DNA of 5,258 nucleotides from Verrucomicrobiales bacterium. Lineage in GTDB: Bacteria; Verrucomicrobiota; Verrucomicrobiia; Limisphaerales; Palsa-1400. The notes beneath the pieces are model-generated. The model was given only the letters and a program-made list of their open reading frames with translations. It had not been told where the DNA came from and did not search any database. A program made the translations under genes and the position numbers. The stretch covers positions 1 to 5,258 of the forward strand of contig JAQGOW010000204.1 in assembly GCA_028293405.1 (NCBI GenBank). The letters are read 5' to 3'. This document shows, one piece after another, positions 1-5,258 of the stretch (its first letter is position 1; every line of letters starts with the position of its first letter).

Positions 1-286
1 GAAGCTCTTTCGCCATGTCCACTCGGAACAATTCATCAAGCGTGGCTTTGAGATTCTCGATATCGAGCGCCATCTTTTGTTTAGGCCAGTGACTGGGCGT
101 CGCGTCCGTGTCTGCTTTCCACGCAAAAATAGCTTTGTAAACGCGATTGGCGATGTGGCCCGGGTCCGGGTCGTAAAGTGTGGCTTCGACAGAGTTGGTT
201 TTGTGGAGAGTTTGAGTGTAGCCAGTGGAGACACTGAGCAGACCCAGGACAACAAACAACAAAGCTCTTGAAATACGCGACGGCAT
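1..286 (-). CDS. Exported protein of unknown function, N-terminal part (runs off left edge)
   Basis: An open frame reads from ATG (284-286) to the window edge without a stop, giving 95 residues; the C-terminus lies outside. I do not recognise the family. The N-terminus looks like a Sec signal peptide: Arg4 and Arg7, then a hydrophobic core at about residues 8-18 (ALLFVVLGLLS), then a polar STGYTQT stretch where cleavage is likely at about 20-25. The mature part begins polar, with a YDPDPGH segment (38-44), an NRVYKAIFAW segment (47-56) and a helical-looking LDIENLKATLDELF (74-87). An in-frame ATG 27 bases upstream (311-313) would add MSEAGDPHS before the signal peptide. I prefer 286 because it leaves a normal n-region and has a GGGGA ten bases upstream, a weak ribosome site. 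The hydrophobic leader, charge pattern and uninterrupted frame make it likely a real gene. The role is unknown, probably periplasmic or surface-exposed. Confidence 0.62.
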   Translation of the reverse strand, partial: MPSRISRALLFVVLGLLSVSTGYTQTLHKTNSVEATLYDPDPGHIANRVYKAIFAWKADTDATPSHWPKQKMALDIENLKATLDELFRVDMAKEL

Positions 287-534
287 AGAATGCGGATCCC
301 CAGCCTCCGACATTCGATGTTCAGGGAGGCAGGACATTGCCTGATGATTGAGCACAGGATACGCCTGCATTTTCAAGTAAAATCGAGGTGTTTTGTCGCG
401 CGGTTCCAAGTAGGGCAAACCGCAGAATATGCGAATGCAGCGGATTACGGTGTCCGTACACAACCCGACACAAAATCCGTATTCAGATTAGTTGTTGAAA
501 GCGCGCGGATGCTTAGAGTTGGACTCGCAAGCTG

Positions 535-635
535 AACCTGTAGTTGAGAGTCAGCGTGTGTTGAGGAACGCTTTTAGAGATACCGACCCGTTCCTGAATC
601 CTCAACACGCATACGCTGACGACAATTCTCAGGTT
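535..635. repeat. Long imperfect inverted repeat, possible MITE or structured RNA
   Basis: Three blocks pair in order. AACCTG 535-540 pairs with CAGGTT 630-635. GTCAGCGT 550-557 pairs with ACGCTGAC 613-620. GTGTTGAGGA 558-567 pairs with TCCTCAACAC 599-608. The first two blocks are separated by a symmetric 9 x 9 internal loop (541-549 and 621-629). The second and third are contiguous on the left arm but separated by a four-base bulge on the right (609-612). GGAACG 565-570 can alternatively pair with CGTTCC 589-594 to extend the tip. In total 24 base pairs are perfectly complementary in nested order, well beyond chance for a 101-base span. No ORF in it looks real, and I see no clear target-site duplication. 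It may be a miniature mobile or repetitive element, or the 5' part of a structured transcript ending at the terminator near 808. Confidence 0.6.
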
Positions 636-770
636 AAGATTTGCCTCGGGTCATCGTGAGTGCCTCGAGTGCTCTTTAGAAAATTTGGACAATCTTTGCA
701 GGCGGCTGAAGTGGTGTGGGGTTTCGTTGGGTTCCCTCATATCGCAAGTAAGTCCCTGCTAAGCCAAACT

Positions 771-808
771 CCCTGCTGAAGGGCAACCTTCAGCGGGGAT
801 TTTTTTTT
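771..808 (+). terminator. Strong rho-independent terminator on the plus strand
   Basis: CCCTGCTGAAGG (771-782) pairs with CCTTCAGCGGGG (787-798) over 12 pairs, one of them a U-G wobble, closed by a GCAA loop of the GNRA type. A single A and then nine T (800-808) follow on the plus strand. In the minus direction the stem is followed by AGTTTGGCTTA, which is not a U-tract, so it is directional. All genes in the window are on the minus strand, so no annotated gene uses it. It most likely ends an unannotated plus-strand transcript starting somewhere in about 500-720. Confidence 0.85.
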
Positions 809-822
809 GTCAAAAATTAACC

Positions 823-918
823 TTGGGACGGCAGTGACCAGCAGTGACCCGTCCCATGGGACGGGTCAAAACGCACAAATCACCAATGTTTACGGCTCTT
901 GGGACGGTGGGACGGGTC
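823..918. repeat. GGGACGGGTC repeat cluster with perfect 22-bp palindrome
   Basis: Bases 846-867 form a perfect 22-bp palindrome: GACCCGTCCCA and its exact complement, centred on 856/857. The half-site GGGACGGGTC occurs again in direct orientation at 909-918. Shorter TTGGGACGG copies lie at 823-831 and 899-907. Just before the palindrome a 10-base unit is duplicated: GCAGTGACCA 831-840, then GCAGTGACCC 841-850. The palindrome could extrude a cruciform, bind a dimeric protein, or be the 3' structure of the DHS-like transcript. No T-run follows it directly on either strand, so it is not a classical terminator. It may be a REP-like family member. Confidence 0.65.
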
Positions 919-960
919 CAGAGGAGGGGAGGTGGGGGGCGCGTATCATAACCACCCGCC

Positions 961-1000
961 AACCGCACCTATCCGCAGCTAACCGCAATTCACTGCAATA
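961..1000. repeat. Degenerate 10-bp tandem repeat, about four copies
   Basis: Four consecutive decamers align in register: AACCGCACCT, ATCCGCAGCT, AACCGCAATT and CACTGCAATA, with consensus roughly AACCGCANCT. The core CCGCA/CTGCA recurs exactly every ten bases, close to one helical turn. The array ends 12 bases beyond the stop codon of the DHS-like gene. It may be a slippage remnant or a row of phased binding sites. The copies are degenerate and few, so chance is not excluded. Confidence 0.4.
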
Positions 1001-1012
1001 CCAAACCTGCCT

Positions 1013-2185
1013 CTACCGGTCGCGCTCGATCGTCTTCGTCCCGATACCACTGGACCGTTTGGCCAACTTTCGGCTCGTCTTGATCTTCGAGACCGTGCCG
1101 GTTTTCAGGTAAAGCTTGCGAATGGTATCGTAGAGTTCCTCGCGACGGTCGAATAAACGTTTCTGTTTGCGCGGCTTCACGCGGCTCAGCGCATACGCCG
1201 TCAGCAACGGAAGGGAAATAGTCGAGTCAACATATGCGACAACGCAGTCCGGCAAACTGTTCGGATCCACTTTGCCCCAACTGACTGCTTCTGCCGGAGT
1301 AGCGCCGCTCAACCCGCCAGTGTCTGGCCGGGCGTCAGTGCATTGGAGGAAGTAATCGTGGCCCTTTTCCTGAATGCCCATGACTTCCTGAATCTGCGGC
1401 TCCGTTTGCAGCATGAAATTCTTCGGCGATCCGCCGCCAAGAATGAACACAGAAGATTTGTGACCAGACGATTTGGCTTCGTAAACGATAGCGGCCGTCT
1501 GATTGACGTCCCGATTCACGTCTGGAATGAGTTTCAAATCGCGCATGCTCATCGCTGCGACATTCATGCCGATCGAACTGTCGCCGGGGCTGCTTGTGAA
1601 AACAGGAATGCCGCATTCATAGGCAGTGGCGAGCATCGAACTGTCTTTCAACTTCAATTTCCGGCTGCGTTCGGAAACATATTTGCCGAGCAGATAATGA
1701 AATTCATCAGTGCCCATGGTGCGTTGAAATTCCGGTCCTTGGATCACTTCACGGACGAACGCATCGGTGTCGAGCAGCACGTTGTAATCGAACAAAATAT
1801 CGTAGATGCGGATGACGCCGTCACGATGCAGCACCACGTCATCGAGAAACGGTGAGCCTTGAAACAACTCCATGTTCAGGCCGTAGTGCAAATCGTGATA
1901 AAGATTGGCACCGGTGGAAACAATCCAGTCGATAAACCCCGCCTTCATCAGCGGAATCAAACACGATTTGCCGAGACCGGCAGGAGTGAGCGCACCAGTG
2001 AGGCTCATGCCGACGAAGCCGTCGTCCGGCAGCATTTTGTCGGTGAACAATTTTGCCGCTTCACGCAAACGGCCGCCGTTGTAGGCGAGGAAAGTTTCGT
2101 CGATGAGGTCAGCGGCGGAAATGTTCTTTCCGATACCGAGAGGATTGAGTCTAGGATATGCCGCGAATTTACCGGTCTTCTTCAT
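1013..2185 (-). CDS. Deoxyhypusine synthase family protein (bacterial DHS-like)
   Basis: This is a 390-residue protein of the NAD-dependent deoxyhypusine synthase fold, probably cytoplasmic. Motifs seen, numbered from the ATG at 2183-2185, are [12 protein letters not shown] 90-101, GDSSIGMN 201-208, [11 protein letters not shown] 247-257, [11 protein letters not shown] 289-299 and the signature EAVSWGK 299-305. Lys305 corresponds to the catalytic lysine (human Lys329), and Glu299 and Trp303 are also kept. Three positions that contact spermidine in human DHS differ by my alignment from memory: His288 is Asn256, Asp316 is Leu292 and Asp243 is Met207. Bacteria lack eIF5A, the usual DHS substrate, and bacterial homologues have been linked to homospermidine-type polyamine synthesis; the exact reaction here is not shown. 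A TTG at 2204-2206 would add seven residues (MRKHSRR). I prefer ATG, but neither start has a clear ribosome site. The basic C-terminal tail (about 361-390) is probably disordered. It lies 44 bases downstream of glcD, so cotranscription is plausible. Confidence 0.9.
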   Translation of the reverse strand: MKKTGKFAAYPRLNPLGIGKNISAADLIDETFLAYNGGRLREAAKLFTDKMLPDDGFVGMSLTGALTPAGLGKSCLIPLMKAGFIDWIVSTGANLYHDLHYGLNMELFQGSPFLDDVVLHRDGVIRIYDILFDYNVLLDTDAFVREVIQGPEFQRTMGTDEFHYLLGKYVSERSRKLKLKDSSMLATAYECGIPVFTSSPGDSSIGMNVAAMSMRDLKLIPDVNRDVNQTAAIVYEAKSSGHKSSVFILGGGSPKNFMLQTEPQIQEVMGIQEKGHDYFLQCTDARPDTGGLSGATPAEAVSWGKVDPNSLPDCVVAYVDSTISLPLLTAYALSRVKPRKQKRLFDRREELYDTIRKLYLKTGTVSKIKTSRKLAKRSSGIGTKTIERDR

Positions 2186-2229
2186 GCGCCGCGAATGTTT
2201 GCGCAATACGACCGAAACGCAACTGATTT

Positions 2230-3609
2230 CTAATCGAACATCTTGCCCGGATTCAGAATTCCATTCGGGTCCAACGTGCGACGCAAATCGCGGCTGACAC
2301 GCATCTGCGCTTCGCCGAGGAATTTCGGCAGAAAAGATTTCTTTGCCACACCCACACCATGTTCACCCGTAATCGTGCCGCCGAGCCGGATGGCTTCATC
2401 GAAGATTTCTTTGAAGGCTTCTTCGATGCGATGCATTTCTTCTTTGTTCCGTTCGTCGGTCAAAAACGTCGGATGCAAATTGCCATCGCCCATGTGGCCG
2501 AAGGTGCCGATGCGGAGTTTGTATTTTTTGGCGATCGCATCAACAAATCGGATCATCTGCGCCAATTCACTGCGCGGCACAGTTGCGTCTTCCAAAATCG
2601 TCGTCGGCGACAGACGCGCAAGAGCCGAGAAAGCGCTGCGACGTGCCGTGGCGAGCTTGTTTGCTTCTTCATCATTGGCGGCGATGCGCAATTCCATGCA
2701 CCCTTTTTCGCGACAGATCTGTTCCATCTTCGCCGCCTCATCGGCGACAGCAGCCGGATGTCCGTCGGTTTCCATCAACAAGAGCGCTTCGCAATCCAAG
2801 GGCAAACCGATCTTCGCGTAGTCTTCCACGCAATGAATGGTGGTGCGGTCCAAGAACTCCAACGTGCAAGGAATGATCTGCGCGGCGATGATGGCCGAAA
2901 CCGCTTCAGCGGCTTTGTCCATTTGGGAGAAGGTCGCAACCATCGTTTTTTTCGCAGCCGGTTTCGGAATCAGTTTGAGCAGAACTTTTGTGATCACACC
3001 AAGCGTTCCCTCTGAACCGATAAAAATATCTTTGAGCGAGTAGCCGGCGACGTCTTTCACGCACTTGTTGCCCGTGGTCATGATTTCGCCATTGGGCAAC
3101 ACGACTTCCAGGCCCATGACGTAATTGCGAGTGATGCCGTATTTCAGCCCGCGCAAGCCGCCGGAGTTTTCGGCGACGTTGCCGCCGATGGTGGAAATTT
3201 TCATCGAGCCCGGGTCCGGCGGATAAAATAAACCAGCAGCCAAAGCTGCATCGGCGACCTGCAAAGTGATGACTCCCGGTTCGACCCACATCGTCAGATT
3301 GGCGCGGTCGAGCTCGAGAATTTTATCCATCTTCACCGTGCACATCACCACGCAATCGCGCGACGGCAGACTGCCACCGCTCAAACCGGTTCCCGAACCG
3401 CGCGTCACGACCGCAAACTTCTTTTCATTCGCGAGTTTTAGAATCTCAGAAACTTCCTGCGTCGACTCGACGAACACGACGCAGCCGGGCATCTGCTGCA
3501 TGGCGGCGGTGCCGTCGAACGAGTAGGAGATAAGGTCTTCCTTAGCGGTGAGGACATCTTTATTCCCGACGATCCGCTGCAAATTCCCGATGATTTCTTG
3601 AGCGAGCAT
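2230..3609 (-). CDS. glcD: Glycolate oxidase subunit GlcD-type FAD-linked oxidase
   Basis: This 459-residue flavoprotein oxidises a 2-hydroxy acid, probably glycolate or D-lactate, and passes electrons on through FAD. An N-terminal FAD-binding domain of the PCMH/VAO type covers about 38-218, with [11 protein letters not shown] 70-80, PPDPGS 130-135, [10 protein letters not shown] 142-151 and [19 protein letters not shown] 186-204. The C-terminal FAD-oxidase domain covers about 219-457, with EDATVPRS 340-347, [10 protein letters not shown] 371-380, GEHGVG 415-420 and a closing [11 protein letters not shown] 446-456. The two His-containing motifs are the family's substrate and metal-site signatures. 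Length is slightly below the roughly 500 residues of E. coli GlcD, but no domain is missing. The ATG at 3607-3609 gives the usual short N-terminal helix (MLAQEII...); no Shine-Dalgarno is visible. The partners GlcE and GlcF are not in the window, so glycolate versus D-lactate cannot be decided, and the symbol is by family resemblance. Stop TAG is followed after 44 bases by the DHS-like gene. Confidence 0.93.
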   Translation of the reverse strand: MLAQEIIGNLQRIVGNKDVLTAKEDLISYSFDGTAAMQQMPGCVVFVESTQEVSEILKLANEKKFAVVTRGSGTGLSGGSLPSRDCVVMCTVKMDKILELDRANLTMWVEPGVITLQVADAALAAGLFYPPDPGSMKISTIGGNVAENSGGLRGLKYGITRNYVMGLEVVLPNGEIMTTGNKCVKDVAGYSLKDIFIGSEGTLGVITKVLLKLIPKPAAKKTMVATFSQMDKAAEAVSAIIAAQIIPCTLEFLDRTTIHCVEDYAKIGLPLDCEALLLMETDGHPAAVADEAAKMEQICREKGCMELRIAANDEEANKLATARRSAFSALARLSPTTILEDATVPRSELAQMIRFVDAIAKKYKLRIGTFGHMGDGNLHPTFLTDERNKEEMHRIEEAFKEIFDEAIRLGGTITGEHGVGVAKKSFLPKFLGEAQMRVSRDLRRTLDPNGILNPGKMFD

Positions 3610-3672
3610 TTCGAGTGTTAAGAATGTGCGAGCCGCGTTTGGAACGCAAAGTGAAAGTGCCGTTGGAGTTCA

Positions 3673-3701
3673 AGCTTTGCTTGTCGTGGAGCAAACAAGC
3701 T
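3673..3701. repeat. Imperfect hairpin in the tatD-glcD gap
   Basis: AGCTTTGCT (3673-3681) pairs with AGCAAACAAGCT (3690-3701), with a three-base bulge on the right arm and an eight-base loop. It fills part of the 107-base gap between the tatD stop and the glcD start, 64 bases before the glcD ATG in transcription order. There is no T-run on the minus strand, so it is not an obvious terminator. It could be a worn copy of a dispersed AAGCTT-rich repeat or a leader structure for glcD. Confidence 0.35.
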
Positions 3702-3716
3702 GAAGCTAGGACAGGC

Positions 3717-4508
3717 TTACGATCTGTTGAATTTGAAGAATTGTTCAGCCGTGCGGCAGGTTTGTTCGCTGAGTTGTTCGAGCGAGCAGTTTCTCACCTG
3801 TGCGGCGAGGTCGGCGATTTCCTTCACGTAAGCTGGTTCGCAACGTTTGCCGCGATAGGGCACGGGCGCGAGGAACGGGCAATCGGTTTCCAGCATGAAC
3901 CGGTCGGCGGGCGCGGCGGCAAGTGCGTCGCGAGCGCTTTGGGCGGTTTTGAAAGTCAGCAGTCCGGTGAAGCTGACGAGCGAACCGAGTTCGAGCACGC
4001 GGTTGAGCGACGGAATCGGTTCTGAAAAGCAGTGGAACACGCCACGGACTTTTCCGCGGAACGGTTCCATTTGGGTGATGAGATCGTCGAAGGAATTGCG
4101 TTGGTGAATGACGCAATTGAGGCCCAGTTCGGTCGCGACTTCCATTTGTTGGCGAAAGATGCTCGCTTGCTTTGCTTTGTAGGCCTCGTGATTGCCTTCG
4201 GGCATGCGGTAGTAGTCGAGACCGGTTTCGCCGATGGCAACGACTTTGGGATGTTTTGCCAAATCGCGCAGGGCAGGGCGGATGTCATCCGGCGCTTCCA
4301 GCACGTGCGTCGGATGCCAGCCGATCACGGCATACACATTCGGAAATTTTTCAGCGAGAGCGATGGCGCGTTTGCTGCCTTCAAGATCAGTGCCGATGGA
4401 AATGATGCGTTCGATGCCGGCGGCGTGAGCGCGGGCGACGACTGAGTCGATGTCGCCTTGGAAATCGGGAAAATCGAGATGTGCGTGCGTGTCGTAGAAA
4501 ACCGCCAT
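3717..4508 (-). CDS. tatD: TatD family metal-dependent hydrolase (DNase-like)
   Basis: This is a complete 263-residue TIM-barrel hydrolase of the TatD/YcfH family, which are divalent-metal-dependent nucleases (3'-5' DNase activity in E. coli TatD) found in the cytoplasm. The expected metal ligands are all present: THAHLD 7-12 (His8, His10), GETGLDYY 93-100 (Glu94), VIHQR 133-137 (His135), FHCFS 158-162 (His159) and ETDCPFLAPVP 207-217 (Asp209). The substrate-loop signature GWHPT 63-67 and the YRGKRCEP segment 218-225 also match the family. Length is typical (about 255-265), with nothing truncated. ATG at 4506-4508 places the first strand and HxH motif at the usual distance. No Shine-Dalgarno is seen; the bases before the ATG are AT-rich. 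The gene starts 12 bases beyond the edge of a REPIN-like palindrome that fills the gap from feoB. The symbol is at family level: the closer relative may be YcfH rather than TatD proper, which sequence inspection alone does not separate. Confidence 0.94.
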   Translation of the reverse strand: MAVFYDTHAHLDFPDFQGDIDSVVARAHAAGIERIISIGTDLEGSKRAIALAEKFPNVYAVIGWHPTHVLEAPDDIRPALRDLAKHPKVVAIGETGLDYYRMPEGNHEAYKAKQASIFRQQMEVATELGLNCVIHQRNSFDDLITQMEPFRGKVRGVFHCFSEPIPSLNRVLELGSLVSFTGLLTFKTAQSARDALAAAPADRFMLETDCPFLAPVPYRGKRCEPAYVKEIADLAAQVRNCSLEQLSEQTCRTAEQFFKFNRS

Positions 4509-4520
4509 ATATAAATTGAT

Positions 4521-4597
4521 CGTAGCAGCCGACGTGAAGAGGCTCTAACTATTTTTAGCATGCTCGTAAACAGAGCCTCCTTACGTCGGCTGCTACG
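4521..4597. repeat. REPIN-like inverted pair of GTAG-headed REP units
   Basis: Two 26-base arms, 4521-4546 and 4572-4597, are reverse complements at 24 of 26 positions. The outer 15 bases (CGTAGCAGCCGACGT) are perfect and the inner eight (GAGGCTCT) are perfect. The 25-base spacer contains GCATGC. Each arm begins with GTAG just inside its outer end, followed by a small palindrome AGCC-N10-GGCT (4527-4544 and 4574-4591). A GTAG foot plus a short imperfect palindrome, in inverted pairs with GTAG outermost, is the known architecture of REP elements mobilised by RAYT (TnpA-REP) transposases. It starts four bases after the feoB stop and ends 12 bases before the tatD ATG. A long hairpin in mRNA could separate the two genes' expression, but there is no T-run to make it an intrinsic terminator. 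Confidence 0.75.
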
Positions 4598-4601
4598 GAG
4601 A

Positions 4602-5258
4602 TTATTGAAAGCCGAGCAAATGGCCGCCGTGGTAAACGACAAAGGCGAATGTCCATGCGAGAACGCCCATGTAGATCCATTGGAATAACGGCCATTTCCA
4701 GGAATTTGTTTCGCGACGAACGACGGCGACGGTACTGATGCATTGCATCGCGAGAACGTAGAAGACCATTAATGAAAGGCAGGTCAGGGTGGTGTAAACG
4801 GCGGTGCCGTCTGGACGTTTTTGTTCGCGCAGGACTTGAGCCAACTGACGAGTGTGCGCTTTCTCGTCGTTATTTTGTTCGACGTTGTAGACGAGTGACA
4901 TCGTGCTCACGAACACTTCGCGTGCGGCAAAAGAAGCGACGAGACCGATGCCGATTTTCCAATCGAACCCGAGCGGTTTGATGATCGGCTCAATGGCGCG
5001 ACCAGCCATCCCTGCAAAGCTATTGCGGATGCGTTCGCCGCCATCCTTAACCTCGAGGGTCACAGTCTGATTCTGCGCAGCGGGTGCGATGTTCGTTTCT
5101 ACGTGCGTGGTGTGCCGTGGATAACTCGCCAAGAACCAAAGCAAAATATTGATGCCGAGAATGACCGTGCCTGCTTTGCGGAGGTATATCTTGGTACGAT
5201 CCCAAATGTGGCGCAGAACGACTTTCACGAGCGGCCGTTTGTAAGGCGGCAATTCGAT
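4602..5258 (-). CDS. feoB: Ferrous iron transport protein B, C-terminal part (runs off right edge)
   Basis: The frame is open from the right edge to TAA at 4602-4604, giving the last 218 residues of FeoB. The G domain and the first part of the membrane domain are upstream of the window. The first residues, IELPPYKRPL, match the conserved E-L-P-P-Y segment that precedes the second half of the FeoB membrane domain. Likely membrane segments are at 28-47 (KAGTVILGINILLWFLASYP), about 101-120, 154-180 and 188-212. Family signatures are GLVASFAAREVFVSTM 105-120 (second gate region) and LSLMVFYVLAMQCISTVAVV 161-180, followed by RRETNSWKWP 181-190. FeoB takes up Fe2+ across the inner membrane, powered or gated by its N-terminal GTPase. 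No feoC-like gene follows: the REPIN-like palindrome begins four bases after the stop. The true start lies outside; the TTG (leucine) codon near 5250 is internal, not a start. Confidence 0.95.
   Translation of the reverse strand: MELPPYKRPLVKVVLRHIWDRTKIYLRKAGTVILGINILLWFLASYPRHTTHVETNIAPAAQNQTVTLEVKDGGERIRNSFAGMAGRAIEPIIKPLGFDWKIGIGLVASFAAREVFVSTMSLVYNVEQNNDEKAHTRQLAQVLREQKRPDGTAVYTTLTCLSLMVFYVLAMQCISTVAVVRRETNSWKWPLFQWIYMGVLAWTFAFVVYHGGHLLGFQ

Larger units (their letters stand above)
287..1012. other. Gene-free stretch with repeats and a terminator
   Basis: About 730 bases separate the start of the exported-protein gene from the stop of the DHS-like gene. Plus-strand frames here (290-535, and 807-1112 which runs into the DHS-like gene) have no family resemblance and cross the repeats, so I treat them as chance. 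From the left, 287-531 should carry the promoter of the exported-protein gene, but I see no convincing -35/-10 pair. It does hold two small hairpins: GCGGTT 400-405 with AACCGC 418-423, and TACGG 446-450 with CCGTA 454-458, the second nested inside CGGAT 441-445 and ATCCG 475-479. Then come a 101-base inverted repeat (535-635), a plus-strand intrinsic terminator (771-808), a GC-rich palindrome cluster (823-918) and a 10-bp degenerate tandem repeat (961-1000), described separately. I see no tRNA or rRNA. Confidence 0.7.

Noticed and set aside
290..535. Plus-strand open frame of 81 codons
   Set aside because: It has no hydrophobic or domain pattern, no ribosome site, and runs divergent over the likely promoter region of the exported-protein gene.
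690..800. Possible tRNA or known housekeeping RNA before the orphan terminator
   Set aside because: No cloverleaf, T-loop GTTCRA in context, or CCA end could be fitted, and no conserved core of SRP RNA, RNase P RNA, tmRNA or a common riboswitch was seen.
846..867. 22-bp palindrome as the terminator of the DHS-like gene
   Set aside because: It lies about 145 bases past the stop and is followed on the minus strand by ACTGCTGGTCACTGCC, with no U-tract.
807..1112. Plus-strand open frame of 101 codons in and beyond the intergenic region
   Set aside because: It starts right after the terminator T-run, crosses the palindrome and decamer repeats and ends inside the DHS-like gene. The translated sequence resembles nothing.
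1343..1855. Plus-strand open frame of 170 codons
   Set aside because: Antisense to the well-supported DHS-like gene. Its composition is rich in His, Arg and Phe, as expected of a shadow frame.
2359..3015. Plus-strand open frame of 218 codons
   Set aside because: It lies wholly antisense to the glcD coding region, whose protein shows all family motifs. It has no recognisable domain and is a shadow of glcD codon structure.
4521..4597. Palindrome as an intrinsic terminator for feoB
   Set aside because: The loop is 25 bases and no T-run follows on the minus strand. The GTAG ends and paired mini-palindromes fit a REP pair better, although some effect on readthrough remains possible.
4325..4642. 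Minus-strand open frame of 105 codons spanning the tatD-feoB gap
   Set aside because: It overlaps tatD and feoB in another frame, and its middle is just the REPIN-like repeat in translation (SSRRKEALFTS and RASSRRLLRS).

Overview
The window looks like a bacterial chromosome segment from a Gram-negative-type organism. No gene start has a convincing Shine-Dalgarno site, and two intergenic gaps hold palindromic repeats. The gene set (FeoB, TatD, GlcD, a bacterial deoxyhypusine-synthase-like protein) and the style of the repeats make me think of Verrucomicrobiota, perhaps a Pedosphaera-like lineage. That is recollection and inference, not something the sequence proves.

All five coding regions lie on the minus strand. 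In transcription order (right to left) they are: the C-terminal 218 residues of the ferrous iron transporter FeoB (4602-5258, running off the right edge); a GTAG-headed inverted repeat pair of REPIN type (4521-4597) that nearly fills the feoB-tatD gap; a TatD-family metal-dependent hydrolase (3717-4508); a 107-bp gap with an imperfect hairpin; a GlcD-type FAD-linked oxidase (2230-3609); and a deoxyhypusine-synthase-family protein (1013-2185 from ATG, or to 2206 from TTG). A roughly 730-bp gene-free stretch follows (287-1012). The left edge holds the first 95 residues of an unrecognised exported protein (1-286).

The genes are individually recognisable but do not form one obvious pathway: iron uptake, nucleic-acid or quality-control hydrolase, glycolate/lactate-type oxidation and polyamine-type chemistry. 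Co-directionality and short gaps allow cotranscription of tatD, glcD and the DHS-like gene, but nothing in the sequence proves it.

The most notable signals are non-coding or at residue level. The DHS-like protein keeps the catalytic lysine but has lost three residues that bind spermidine in human DHS, so it probably acts on another substrate. The REPIN-like element is well formed. The 287-1012 gap has a 101-nt imperfect inverted repeat, a strong plus-strand intrinsic terminator with no plus-strand gene to serve (suggesting an unannotated small RNA), a perfect 22-bp palindrome inside a GGGACGGGTC repeat cluster, and a degenerate 10-bp tandem repeat.
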